Shown here one piece after another: positions 48,801 through 60,191 of a stretch of DNA of 64,000 nucleotides (within the stretch, counting starts at the first letter, position 1; every line of letters begins with the position of its first letter). Under the pieces are notes generated by a model. The model saw nothing but the letters and a program-made list of their open reading frames with translations. It did no database searches and was not told where the DNA came from. A program made the translations under genes and the position numbers. The stretch is taken from contig OU612066.1 of assembly GCA_914767715.1 (NCBI GenBank), positions 33,702,283-33,766,282 of the forward strand. The letters are read 5' to 3'. This DNA is from Membranipora membranacea. Lineage: Eukaryota; Bryozoa; Gymnolaemata; Cheilostomatida; Membraniporidae.

Positions 48801-50199
48801 TGGCTGTTATGGCAGGGTTTCTGAGTCCCCATTAAGGCGAGTATTATTAAAAAGTAACAAATAACGGTATTTAAAAAGCATTTCAATGGGCATTATTTGA
48901 TACATGGAAAACAAAGAAGTCATATGACCACGTTGGCAGATTTTGAGTATGACACGAAGAGCTAAAACTGTAAATATGCGACTGAGGTGAAAATTTGTAT
49001 GCATGACCATAAAACTAGATACCATAAATTAGATGTGGATAAAAGAATGCTACGCATTAAAAATAAGATGTAGTTCAACTTCCGACAAACTTTTAAAATA
49101 TGTGTTTTTTCGAAATAATGCTCTCATCAAGGTGAACACCGAGAAATTTAGTGCTATTTTTCGTCTCTAAAACCTGATTAACAAGTTTAAATTGGTACTA
49201 TTAAGGATCTAAAATTTGTTTATTTTGGGATTTAAAAATTACCTGAAATGTTTTTGTATAGTTTAAAATCAATTTATTACTCAAGCACCATTGTTCAATT
49301 TTATGAACGTTTTGTGTCGTCGGCAAAGATATATATTTAAACATTGGCGCGGATATAACCAAATCATTGATAAATATTTAAGATAAAATTGGACCTAATA
49401 CGGATCCCTGAAGAACTCCTATATCAACCTTTATCATTGTACTGGAATGATCGTTGATTTTGACAAATTGTTTTCTGTTTTCTAAATAAGATTTCAACAA
49501 GTCACATGCATCATTTGTAAAATTATAAAAAGGCATTTTTTTGATTAAAATATCATGGTTGATGATGTCAAAAGCCTTGTTGAGGTCTAAAAATATTCCT
49601 TGTGTAATTTTACTGTTATTAAAACTGTCGTACAGGTGTTCCATTAGTTGTGTTCCACTTTTCATGGAATCTGAACTGGCTGTCAATTAAAATATCAGAA
49701 TTTTCCAAATAAAAACGTAGTATGACTCTTAAGTATTTTCCCTAAATGGGAGACCTTGGGATAACAGATTAAACCGAAAAAATGACACACAAAAAACAGG
49801 ACGTGTCCAGATTCATTTTTTTTGGAACAGTTGTGTTTGGTTACGCTACCAACCGTATCAACCTTCTAATGCAATAATGTCAGGCGAGTTGAAACATGCT
49901 ATAATTGATAAATAGTGTTTTCCATGTGCAATGTTAGGATACAGCAAAACCTCTAATTTTAATGCCAACCTAGGTGTGGTCCCTAAAATACCTTGTATTT
50001 CCACAGAGAGAAAAGTAACACATTCATCATGCTGACTTTCTCTATTTATATTGTCAAAGGTGACTTCGTTGAAGAAATGACAGGGAGCGGATGTTGGTAT
50101 TGGTGCGATCACTACGACCTTGAAATCGATGGTGATATGCTCTATGTAGCTTTGTCATCGTTCCAGATGATAAGATGTTATCAACTTTCAATTGAGTGA
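42879..50199 (+). CDS. RING/B-box/coiled-coil/beta-propeller protein (TRIM-NHL-like)
   Basis: Eight exons join in phase (42879-43045, 43328-43487, 44094-44277, 45289-45485, 46119-46289, 47036-47147, 47456-48184, 50060-50199) to give 619 residues. A C3HC4 RING has all eight ligands (C15, C18, C29, H33, C36, C39, C52, C55). A B-box 1 follows (C79, C82, C96, C99, C104, H107), then a B-box 2 (C138, H141, C150, C153, C158, C161). Residues about 175-293 form a charged coiled coil. From about 331 to the end is a propeller of about six blades with repeated strands such as KPHSILKG, NKLRIVAGKVVIPSG and PQGVVCYKNRYVLVS. This is the architecture of TRIM2/3/71-like ubiquitin ligases, but I see no filamin domain. 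Predicted role: cytoplasmic E3 ligase whose propeller binds protein or RNA; the target is unknown. The acceptor TTAG precedes ATG by two bases, so a 5' UTR exon is likely. The introns hold LINE debris. Confidence 0.88.
44425..45202 (+). pseudogene. LINE reverse transcriptase fragment with (ATCA)n tail, in intron 3
   Basis: A frame around 44450-44778 reads VKYLGVIVDQDLRFHEHV, the KYLGV motif near the end of non-LTR reverse transcriptases, and continues with hydrophobic segments. Downstream, at 45180-45202, AATAAATCAATCAATCAATC looks like a short-repeat tail, marking the element's 3' end. The copy is broken by an ATT-tailed element at 44826-44925. It lies in intron 3 of the first TRIM-propeller gene. 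Confidence 0.75.
44826..44925 (-). mobile_element. Retroelement 3' end with (ATT)n tail inside the LINE fragment
   Basis: This shares the AACGCTTA/TAAGCGTT stem, the GCAGAGCAAAAATTT loop region (plus-strand reading) and the trinucleotide tail with 36405-36495. Its position inside a reverse transcriptase relic indicates nested insertion. Confidence 0.6.
47310..47386. mobile_element. 77-bp hairpin MITE in intron 6 of the first TRIM-propeller gene
   Basis: The arms AGCCTGTCTTAACAA and TTGTTAAGACAGGCT are inverted; beyond one mismatch the pairing continues through CTTTGTTC/GAACAAAG. The heptamer GTCAATA flanks it (47303-47309 and 47387-47393). It ends about 70 bases before the acceptor of exon 7. 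A solo arm with the same sequence is at 61541-61566. Confidence 0.7.
49090..49690 (-). pseudogene. LINE reverse transcriptase core fragment, in intron 7
   Basis: On the minus strand an open frame (49686-49378) reads QGIFLDLNKAFDIINHDIL and ends GVLQGSVLGPIL, the standard palm motifs of Jockey/CR1-type polymerases. After a stop, INDLV and then FADDT (shifted frame) follow. The FADD catalytic box survives, but stops and a frameshift show the copy is dead. It is antisense to the host gene. Confidence 0.82.
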
Positions 50200-51235
50200 G
50201 CACTACATATATGATACCAAATGGAGGTGATGTGAACATTAGTAGTCGTGTGAGTGATATGAATGCTTTATTCTGCATTATATATACACTCTTATTTATT
50301 AATCCACATATTATAAGAGTTTTCGTCTAACTATAAAATCTTTCAAACCAACTGGTTTAGCGCTTTAGATTGAACAATCAAAGAAAATGCCAGGGATTCT
50401 CGCATGCTGCTGCATCATCTCGCATGCTGCTTGGGTTGTTGATGTCAGTGATCTATAATTAGATAACACCATATCACCACAAAATCCTTTATTCTGCAGT
50501 AGTCTAGTTCCGAAAAGGTGATCATCAGTACATATGGATTTGACAAATGGTTTTCGCAGACGAAGTGATGAATTTCACCCAATAACCCTGCTGGCATTGA
50601 CAGTCGGTGGAGTAACAGAGAACATTTCCTCCCATTTTTACGTCCCTACATTGTTAGTCTGAGATCCCCAGACTCTTGCCCTCCGTCGATGGTACATTTT
50701 ACATTCGTTGTCTTCTGATTATATTTTACAAATTATTTTATATCTCAGTTGCATCCTTGTTATTTGGCTCACTTGATCATTATCGTTTTTTATCTATCAT
50801 TGTTCTATATATTTTTATTTGTGACTAACAATCTTGCAAAAATTAAATACTTTACGCAAAATCTATTACGTGTTGCTGGCATCAGAGATGTAATTTTTAC
50901 TGCTATTTACCCTTATATAGCTATATATCTAGCTGCATCGATTCCTTGTTGCCGGTTTCCATGCTCAACTTCATAAGCATCATGAGTTTTCAAGCTTCCT
51001 GTTTTGTAATGAATCTAGTAGAGATTTTTCATCAATACAATAATATTGCCATGTTGTGAGTTATTTAAGGTGTAGGAGGTCACAGAAACTGGCTGCAATA
51101 AGAAGTCACAGCTACGAGGGTCACAAGATGAGTGATAACTTCATAGGTTTTAAGACTCTAAAGAGAAAGTATGTACATCAAGTCCACTGGGGTGGTCGTT
51201 CACTGCCCGCCTTTCTATCCCAATCTCAATCCATT

Positions 51236-51444
51236 TATAGTCCCAATACCCTGTGATACCGTTTGAGAAACCATGATGTTGCTTGTTTTTTTTTTGTCTC
51301 GGTCTACGGACTGGATCCTGATGGGGCATAGGAGCATTTGAGGTCGGATGCTCTTCCTGTCACCACCGTGACACGCAGGGAATCGAACACAGGACCTCTC
51401 AATTGAGAGACCCATGTCTTACCCATTGCGCTACGGCCGCTCCC
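51236..51444 (-). mobile_element. tRNA-derived SINE
   Basis: Read on the minus strand from 51444, the head has an A-box-like TAGCGCAATGGG and a B-box-like GTTCGATTCC. The body includes CAGGAAGAGCATCCGACC and an A-rich run, then a segment shared with the copy at 60268-60439. The T and acceptor stems do not pair, so it is not a functional tRNA gene. Confidence 0.75.
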
Positions 51445-51963
51445 TTTGTATCTTTGTATCCCACCTATCGGTTAATCTCTAGCGTGAGGGGTACCTGCAG
51501 AATTGAATTGTTGATATAATATGATTACATGCAACAGCAACACCCAATAAGATGATTTGACTCCCCAGCATAGAGAAAAACATCACTTTGTGTGGCTGTT
51601 AGTAAGGAATGCTGCTGGCAGTGTTTTTTTTATGATAGCGAGGATCTGCGTATAGACTACATTCATGTCAGTTGACAAAGTCTCGTCATTCTTCCCAAAT
51701 TATGAGCCGTTGTACGAATTGCCTCCTCTCTAAAAAAGAGAAGTCAACTTCATACTTCATCTGATTTACCATCTTTTACATTATTGTTATTTACGAATTA
51801 CAACATTATGACAATGCCATATTTAAACTAAATACAGCAAATTTTTTTGAAAGGAATTTAGGGATTCATGGTTAAGTTAATAGGGTCCTGCAGAGAATAA
51901 CCTTATACGATTATGCTGCTACCATGTCAAAACTTCACAAAATTAAGCAAAACATTATGCTAA

Positions 51964-52111
51964 CTTCTTCATTATGAATACAGAAATTTTTCTGACAGAT
52001 ATCATAATATGTATTCTCGTCTTTTGTAATAGAACATAACAGAATAAAACTTGTCTAACTAGAGGAGCACCTGCTGGTGGGATGTCATCTATACCTTCAT
52101 CAAACACAGTC
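51964..52111 (-). pseudogene. Second orphan degenerate B-box 1 exon
   Basis: On the minus strand, after an ATGCAG acceptor, the sequence begins TVFDEGIDDIPPAGAPL as in exon 2 of the TRIM-propeller genes. It then loses frame and several B-box cysteines through small indels. It ends near GAAG|TTAGC, like the GAGAAG|GTTAG end of exon 2 in the gene at 42879-50199. No partner exons were recognised nearby. Confidence 0.82.
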
Positions 52112-53247
52112 CTGCATGGGAGAGAGGTTTTCTTCAATATACAAAGTGGAAGTAGTTGGTTTCTTAGGCTGTGATCTGGTAGTGCCGTTAGTGCTTCAAC
52201 CAGCTAGTAAATTTGGGTATTGATTTGTCCCCCGAATCAATGATGATTCCAGGGCAGAGTGTCTCACTGCATCTTACTGATTGTTTCCCAGTGCCTGTAC
52301 AGAGACATCCAGCTCAATTAATTACACCCCCGGACACAGATAGAGTTTTTCTGCCAGCACAGAAGAGTACACAAGTTTGTATTCTGACACAGTCGCCAGT
52401 CTAAATTGCAGGTTTGTGCAATTGGCAATTGCTTCTCAGTTTCTTATCTACACAGGGGCAAGGCAAGATTGGTACATTTGGTCAATCAAGCACATTAGGA
52501 GGATTAAGCTTTAAAAATTAACTATTGATCTCATATCGGCTCTTTCTCATCGATTCCATGCAGACTACAACAAATTTTGAGAACATGGCCTGGTTGCAGA
52601 GCGGGTCAGCAGCCAGTTAACACAATATGATAATGATGATTTACCATACAGCATTTAAATATAACTTGATGGTCGCTGATGATAATATTTAGACGAAGAA
52701 GGTGTGTGGCATTTGGTGATAATTAAGGTTGCCTAAAAAGGCTAAGATACAAAATTGTTTATATTCCATATTTCTTAAACAATTCAAGAAATTGAATTTT
52801 TTAGTTTGATATGAATTTTAGCAACCAAATATAAATCAGTGTACCGGAAAAAAAAACACATACAAGTGAATTGATATGATGAAGGCTGGTCTAGTTTTAT
52901 CAAATGAGCGAATAAATGAAAGTTTTGTACACAAAACAGTTTGGAAACCTGTAAAGGATCAACATACATATCTTTCATCCACAAAACCTTGAACAGGTCA
53001 TCATTGGTGCATCGATGCAGTTGATCTCATAGTCAACCCCAATGGAATGTTTAATAAATTGTCAACAAAACCACAAACAGCGCAAAATTTTGTGTTTGTA
53101 ATTATATCCTTCGGATGGCAATGGGCAGTTTTGAGCTCTTCAGTATTGATATTCTAAAAACAGAACATATTGTCTGTTTCAGTGTGAAATGCAGGGTTAA
53201 ATGGGGGTGATAGGAGAGGTAGGAATGAGGATAATCAGATTTAAAGT

Positions 53248-53253
53248 TTTATT
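53248..53253 (-). promoter_or_regulatory. Candidate polyadenylation signal
   Basis: AATAAA on the minus strand, about 280 bases past the stop codon of the gene at 57602-53533. Confidence 0.35.
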
Positions 53254-53532
53254 ATAAAATCTAAACCTATCAGTCATCTAACAAACGTTTGTTATCAAAT
53301 AAACTAATCGCTTCTTTAGCCTACCATTTGATTTGTGAATGTCATGATCAATGTCAGTTAAAAAGAATACAATGCAACAAAACAGCACAGTGTACTAATG
53401 CATAAAAAAATTCATCATAGGCTATTATTACAACATGTCAACAATTTTCTATTCTGAATGTATAGCAAAACAGCATATAACTGAGACCAACAGAAACACT
53501 CTAAAACATAATTCGCACCTTCAGTCTTTATG

Positions 53533-56500
53533 TTAATCAGTGAGGAGATTGTAATACTGTATTGTTCTGTTGTTATAGTTGGCTACCATCAAACAGTTAT
53601 CGTCAATCTCAAGGTCTAATCGTGTCCTTTCGTTACCACTTAGTATAAGTTCACCTACAAACTCACCTAAAACAAATGTAAATTTTTTTAAGATACTGTT
53701 CATGTCTTTGAAGTAGGTGCAGTGGGAGGGAGGAATCCCATGCTCCCTGGTATAATAATACAAAGAATTGAAGTAGCGCAAGATGAGTTGTTCACATCTA
53801 ACTGCTGTTTTGGAAAAGTGAATCTAGTAGGGATTTAAGCAAAATTTGGTTTTATTGAGTATGATTTTGGTGGAGAGTCTTTAGCAATGGGTTGATCTTT
53901 CATCTTTCTCTTTATACAATATATGAAACAGTAAACTACAACATATGATATCAATCTTGTGATATTCCGAAGTACCACCATAATTGAGGGTTCCTTTATC
54001 AATTGCTAAGGAATGGGGCAACATTAGGATAATAAAAGGTAAAGAGATAGGCAGGGGATGATGCTGGATAATGGTAAAAAAGAGAAGGGAGTATTACCCG
54101 TGTCAACATCTAGTATCCATATCTTGGCATCCCTGTTTGAAACCAGTACATATCTGTTCTTATAGCAGACAACTCCTTCCGGTTTATTCACATGTTTAGA
54201 TGTCCATATCACCTCACCACTGTTTATATTCACTCTTGACACACCGGCAGTATGGTCTGTGACAATCACTGAGTCGTCTCCGTTGATAGCCAGAGCTTTA
54301 TAGCTTGGATCCCTTAATACACCAGGGCATGGTATCTGCTTGACAAGGGTGCCATGAACGGAGTATACACTGAGAGAGTTAGTTTGTGTACATGGTATTA
54401 TGACGTTGTCATCAACCACTCGTAGCTTGTTAAAGATACTTGTATATTGGGCCCAAGACCTTATAAGCTTACCCGCTAAGTCATACACATAGACCATTTG
54501 CTTATAAGACAAGACATAAACTTCACTGCCATAAACTTGAACACCTGACACATAACATGGAACCGTTACCAGTACAGACTGTTCGTTTGTTTGATCATTT
54601 ATCTGCACCAGCTGACGATTTTCCAGTCCAACTAATGTCCTGTCCCCATGCTTTGTTACAGAATGGGGCTGTGATGACAGATGCACTGTTCGAATAAGAG
54701 TCAGAGATGTAGGAGGGCTTACAACAGTTATGGGAGGCTGAATGGAGAGCACAGACTCTGATTGTGTTATCTCAACAGAAATAATAGGGTTTCCGAAATC
54801 TACAACAAACATACAACTTAGTAGCACCCAGAACAAGTTATCAATACGCCGAATTTTGAGGGAAAAGTTGCTCCGAAACTAACCCAACCAGATTTGCAAG
54901 CCGTGGGCAGTTGTGACTTATGTGTCCTGATGTGACACAGTCATCCAAACCATGAACTTCACAGAGGCAGGAGGGGATGTGACAGAAGCAGATGGGATTT
55001 GATTACTCATCATCAATGTGACATACACGTCCGGATAAGGCGGGCTCAACCCGATGGAACACTTACAATCTCGTACAGGGTTGTTACAGCAATATTTACC
55101 AATTAAAAAGTTCGTCACGATGGTTTACCCCTTTTGAACGGTACTACAGCAGATTAAAAGAAGAATCTTTCAATGACAAAGAAGAATACTAAGTTGTCAC
55201 ATGAAAAGCTTTCCGTATTTACCTTTATCAGTAAGCTGAACATGATTAGATGAAGGTTTATATGAGGGTATCTCCATCCTCATTAGTTCACCTATCAACC
55301 TCTCAGTCTCCTTGAACCCTCCAGCTACATCCACCTGTGTGGCAACAATTGATCCATCAATAAGATGATATAATGACTTGGTACTGGACTACTGGCATGC
55401 AACCCTAACTGTCAGTAGGAATTTTAGGTTACATTGTAAAGAAGAGTGTTAGAATATCAGAAATGAAGTGTTTTTATTTTTTGTTCAGAGCTCATCTGAA
55501 AGCCAACCCGACATCATTCATTTTCATATGCATCCCTGTGAAATATGCTGGTAATTTGTGGGCATGGTTATAATAACCAGCCATTAAAAACTATATTTGG
55601 GGAATATTTAAACACATCAAATGTGTGAACACTTATATCTGGAACTCAAGCCTCACCTCATGATACGTGTGCAGTCTGCAGTCTATCCTGGCTACCTGTC
55701 TACTCAGCTGATCCAACCTAGTGCCGATCTCATCATCCAGAAAACATGTTACCTCTGTTTTAGATTTATTTCTCATCTCAACTAGCTGTTCCTCTAAATC
55801 AGCATATTTCCTTGCTAGTAAAGCGATCTGAAAATGGGTAGAGCCTGTGATGGCGAGTCCCAAATTATCACACTTTACGCACTTGTCAATCTAAATGAGC
55901 TTTGATTGAATTTCTTAGAAACAGGTTAACATCTATTCAGCACATCCTGTACAATTACAGTAGGTTCTGCCACAAAGGAAAAGATTCCTTTGTAAACAAT
56001 ATGAATGCACATTTATCATAACACCTAATATTACCTGTTCATCTCTGGCTCGATGTAGTTTTTCTATCATATGTTGTGTTTCTGTGTCCCAGTCTGATAT
56101 TATAGCTGTCAGCTGTTTAGACATTCCTAACAGGTGCTCCTCTTTATCAAACACCCATACTTTCTTCTCATTTACCATCTTTGTAAGCTTAGTAACAAGG
56201 TTTGATGTTGTGAGGAGCTTATGGTTGTTGCCTGAAAATATGTAGAACTAGTTACTTTTAGCTGCACAAGCACACATGGGTTTGAACAATGAACTCCCTC
56301 TTTCATTGGTTTGAAACTGCACATCAGACAGGAAGATGTCCGTCCCTGATGGCCTGATGAAGACTCTCTAGGTAAGAAATCCTGTTACAGGCTTCATCAT
56401 AGAAAGCAAAAGACACAACTTTGATCTTCTTTCGCGAATTATTTCAAAATATACCATTTTTGCTTGAATTGCTTTGAGAATGAAGCTACAATAAACAATC

Positions 56501-57602
56501 CACGAGTTCTGAGGATGTCAAACTGCACGAAAATTCTCCAGTCCTCAATGACTGGAACACACTGTTTTTAAAGAGGAAAGTTTTAGCATAACTAAGAACA
56601 TCCAAATCAGGACATGTTGAAACTGGACCAGAAAACCAACAAGTTCACCTATATCTAATGTACATGAGCGACGCACAAAATATGAGAGCTGCATCCAGAG
56701 TTTAATAATTTGAGATTATCTATATAACTATAGAACTTACCATCATGACATTGATTTGGTTGTTCCATACATTCTGCACAGAACATTTTGTTACATTGTT
56801 CACATGTCATCATGTAGACCTGCTTTGTATGCTTCTCACAGTATCTGGTCTCCATCTTTCTGTAATCTCTCTTATACTCGTCCATCCTGATACGCCTGTG
56901 ATCGTCTAGAGCATCATTGTGACTCTGTAAGGTGTAAGGTAGGAGGTTCTCTAAACATACAATTGATTAAAACACACGCTGCAAGCAACTGTGCAAATGG
57001 CACCTGAATATAAAGTTCATAATAAGTATCTAAAGGTAATTCCTGATGAGTGACAATTAATAGTCGCCTACCTTCTCATGTGGAGTACAGAATTTCTTTT
57101 GGCAGATAACGCAATAAATCTGAGCCAGTCTTCTCTTATCATCTTTTCTCATACAAACATCACAGCAGAGAAACTTGTCTAGTGGAGCACCTGCTGATGG
57201 GATGTCATCTATACCTTCATCAAACACAGTCCTGAAATAGATGAACCAAAAACCATAGGGAGTAAAGCAAATATATTTCAAAGTGCCAGGCTGACTCAAA
57301 AGACTCAACGTATAACAGAGACTCAACATCCAATTGAGATTCAGTAATGATACAAGGCTTTTATTTTTTTAAATGATAAGACATAAACATGAATAAAGAC
57401 AATAACTGTTCCGAAGTTTGATTTACCTGCAGAGAGGACATTTGATAATCTCAGTAGTCTCCGAATCTTTAGTCAGACAGGTGACACAGTAGATATGAGA
57501 AGGGTTACAGGGTAACCTTTTGAGATCATCGTTTTCAAAACAGAGAGTGCACTCCTTAAAGTCACTATCGGAGGTCTCAGTTTTTGCTTCTTTCTCTGCC
57601 AT
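53533..57602 (-). CDS. RING/B-box/coiled-coil/beta-propeller protein, second paralogue
   Basis: Eight exons join in phase on the minus strand (57602-57427, 57231-57072, 56924-56741, 56231-56035, 55827-55657, 55334-55223, 54799-54098, 53666-53533) to give 611 residues. Exons 2-6 have exactly the lengths of those in the gene at 42879-50199, and all intron phases agree. The RING (CTLCFENDDLKRLPC...CPLC) and B-box 1 (FLCCDVCMRKDDKRRLAQIY) are nearly identical to that paralogue, while the B-box 2 and propeller have diverged more. The propeller again shows about six blades, with motifs such as SQPHSVTKHG, NKLRVVDDNVIIPC and PEGVVCYKNRYVLVS. The last exon ends in LEIDDNCLMVANYNNRT. Predicted to be a cytoplasmic ubiquitin ligase. 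The two genes are convergent, with 3' ends about 3.3 kb apart. The introns are shorter than in the paralogue, with no large element seen in them. Confidence 0.89.
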
Positions 57603-58302
57603 AGTGGTCTCACCAGTTTCTTCAACCTATGTGTAGTAATGGTTTCAATCTTATCATCCTTAAACTTAGTAACAAGTTTGTCTAAATTGGATTTTTTTGT
57701 CAGGCAGCAACAGTAACATATGACCATCCCTAGAGCTGTTAGAAGCAGGAAAGAAGTCAGCAAGCATCACAGACTGGATTAACAATTCTTCATGTTTCTG
57801 CCAGGATATCTTCTCGAAGACTTTGAAACCGTCCAACTGAACCCTGTCTACTATGCCCTACTGTTGACACCACAGGCATTCTGCAATTTCAGTTGCACAA
57901 GGAACCAGCGGTCAAGTATCTTAGTACTAGTAGCCAGATGCCTACTAGTGATAAAGCCCTCTACCCTAGGGCACTCATTCACTGGTTTGTGGTTGATAAT
58001 TCCTCACTGTGGTCCATATTATGATTAAGGGTACAACTACTAGAACCTTAGTTGCCATCCAGTAATAAGGAGGTCATTGTTCTATATACAAACCTTTTCA
58101 ATTGTCAAGGCCTCATGTTCCTTTGGCATGCAAGAGTCTGAAAATGTTTGCTAATCAAGGACAAGAAGCGAGGTATGGCGGCCATTGCTAATGGACGTCA
58201 TAAGTGTAAAACAATTTTCACCCCAAGCTAATTTTTCCAAGTTTTTCTGTGACCTAAGTTTCACCCTTTGCTCCTCGCTAGCTCTTGTTTTTGTTCTTGT
58301 TT

Positions 58303-58743
58303 TTACCAATTGTCATGCCCATTTGTCAAAAAAAGTCCATTACCAAACCCCATAAATGCCCTTACTTGTGGGTTTTCCGAGAGGATTACCTTTCTCTGTC
58401 CGGTGCAAAAAATAATCTGCTGCATAATTATAATTAATATGCCTTTCTGGTCAACAGGGCGGTCACCTGTATGGTTTAACTTTATGTCCGAATCATCATG
58501 TTCCACAATACTAATTAATAACTTTATGGATTTACTTGACCATCTGCACCTAGTGGTACCTTGAATTTTCTCAGCTCGAATAAAATCTGCTTGCAATTTT
58601 TCTCCGCACAATACATGTTTTAAAGCGGATTTTGGATTCTTCGAGAATATCTTATAACCATTTTTCTTGAAGTAATTAATAGCTTTTCTCAACATTTTTC
58701 TGGTATAAAAGCTGGAGTGGTAAAACATGTTAAACCAGTTCAC
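58303..58743 (-). other. Unassigned 146-codon open frame
   Basis: The frame encodes a basic protein starting MNWFNMFYHS and including RKMLRKAINYFKKNGYKIF. I recognise no domain. It is the longest frame in this intergenic stretch and longer than typical chance frames here. It might be an exon remnant or transposon-derived, but nothing seen proves it is coding. Confidence 0.2.
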
Positions 58744-59594
58744 CCTGAGCCAAAAAAAAACACAGGTATGTTAGCTGACTAATTTTTGGTATTTGTTCTA
58801 TATTTTTGACTTATATTTTTCCTTTTTCATTAATTTAAAAATGAGATTCAACTCTAGTTTTCGCAAGTCTAAAGTGAATAAATTGAGTTCTAACTTTGCT
58901 AATTTCCAAACGCTTGATCTAAAAGTTTAGTATTAATTAACTATGTTCATAGCACAAGCAATTGAATCTGATCTTCGCCCTGTCTGGGTTTTAAACTTTG
59001 AAGTTTTTGCTGCAGTAAATCTTAACAACATGCTAATTCCAAATAATTTAGCTGTATAAAACAAAAATACCTTATCAAATTTGTAAAGCACAACCACTTT
59101 CAATATAACTTACTTGCCTGGATTTATAAAAATTATAGCATGCTTTGGGTTTAAATTTGCAACAGCGTATCAATCACTTCACATGGAACTCTAATCGCTG
59201 GTAGAATTTCAGAGTGCTAGGTATTCGTAATTTTCGGAGTTAGCTTGCTTGTTTCTCTCGAGGGCAATGGCCAAGTCTTTTGGGGAATACGGAAGGCAGA
59301 TTCTGTTTATTACATAAGCAAGGACTAGAGTAAGGACTATAAGCAAGGACTAATCAGGAGTAATATTACCCCCATTTCAAATTATAGTTCAGTTATCTGG
59401 TGGCTTGTTACGGCACCTCTAGAGCAATGAGTGAATGACACGAGACATGTGGCTTAGTGATTATTGCATGGCAGGGAAATAAAGGCTTTGCCCAGTTCTC
59501 AATGAAGTAATGCAAAACAGTGCAGTAAATCAATCAATAGTAGGCCTACACAGGGTTGCTTGCTTTGACTGAGAACTAGGCCCTGCATTGTCAG

Positions 59595-59925
59595 CTACAT
59601 TACAAAATAAAGTACACCTATGCTGTAGTATGTTGGATAGGCCGTGGGGGCCGATGTCAGGGAGACATGCCCCAATGCACCTATGAGAGTTGTGTAACAA
59701 AAGGCCTTTTGTTTGGTGAACAAAGGAGTACAATGGCAGGCAAAGTGTGCTTGTCTGAATGCATGTTGGATTCATGTGATTGCATGCTGGGGCGCGTGTA
59801 TCCTAGGCTCAGCTCTCTACTTTTGCTACACTCATTTGTGGGTATACACAATCCACCCGCTGCTACGATATGTAGGAACCACTGGTAAAGGGTATTTCAC
59901 AACTGTACTTTATTTTGTAATGTAG
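59595..59925. mobile_element. 331-bp element with 22-bp perfect terminal inverted repeats
   Basis: A 22-base sequence starting CTACATTACAAAATAAAG (59595-59616) is exactly inverted at 59904-59925. The interior has only short open frames with no transposase motif, so it is a non-autonomous DNA transposon. No flank duplication longer than two bases was seen. Confidence 0.75.
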
Positions 59926-60191
59926 TAAAATGCACCGAGACATTGCGCTAATAGATCATCAAGCCTAACAACCTTTGATCATGCACATTTTTGTTCTTTG
60001 TAGTCCTGTTTAACCCGCTTGCTTGCAAGCTTGAAAGAGAAAGCAGAAGTTTTACATCTTCACTTCATTTTGTTGTTATGCCTTGAATTGATTCCTCAGC
60101 CCCTACTTCCTCTTCCCATTTCACATTCACTGTTTCAGTGGTTCATACTGGGGCATTGGCAAATGTCTGGCAAGCTTTAGGTGCCATTGCC

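Larger units (their letters stand above)
50200..53532. other. Region between the convergent TRIM-propeller genes
   Basis: It holds the two 3' UTRs, a SINE (51236-51444) and an orphan B-box exon (52111-51964). An AATAAA on the minus strand at 53248-53253 could end the gene at 57602-53533. No intact extra gene was found. Confidence 0.5.

Noticed and set aside
48581-48835. Pro/Ala/Ser-rich frame in a GC-richer patch of intron 7
   Set aside because: No family match and no support from neighbouring exons; possibly repeat-derived.
51056-51256. Plus-strand frame with basic residues next to a SINE
   Set aside because: Runs into the SINE and shows no domain or splice partners.
51370-51444. tRNA-like sequence on the minus strand
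   Set aside because: Same reasoning: the stems fail, and the downstream body is shared with another repeat copy.
39758-57602. Idea that the TRIM-propeller genes and orphan exons form one large inverted duplication
   Set aside because: The orphan exons do not lie at mirror-image positions: one is 5' of its neighbouring gene, the other 3'. Separate events fit better.
57473-57763. 96-codon minus-strand frame starting with a hydrophobic stretch
   Set aside because: It looks like a signal-anchor protein but overlaps RING exon 1 of the TRIM-propeller gene in another frame; the RING frame is clearly the coding one.
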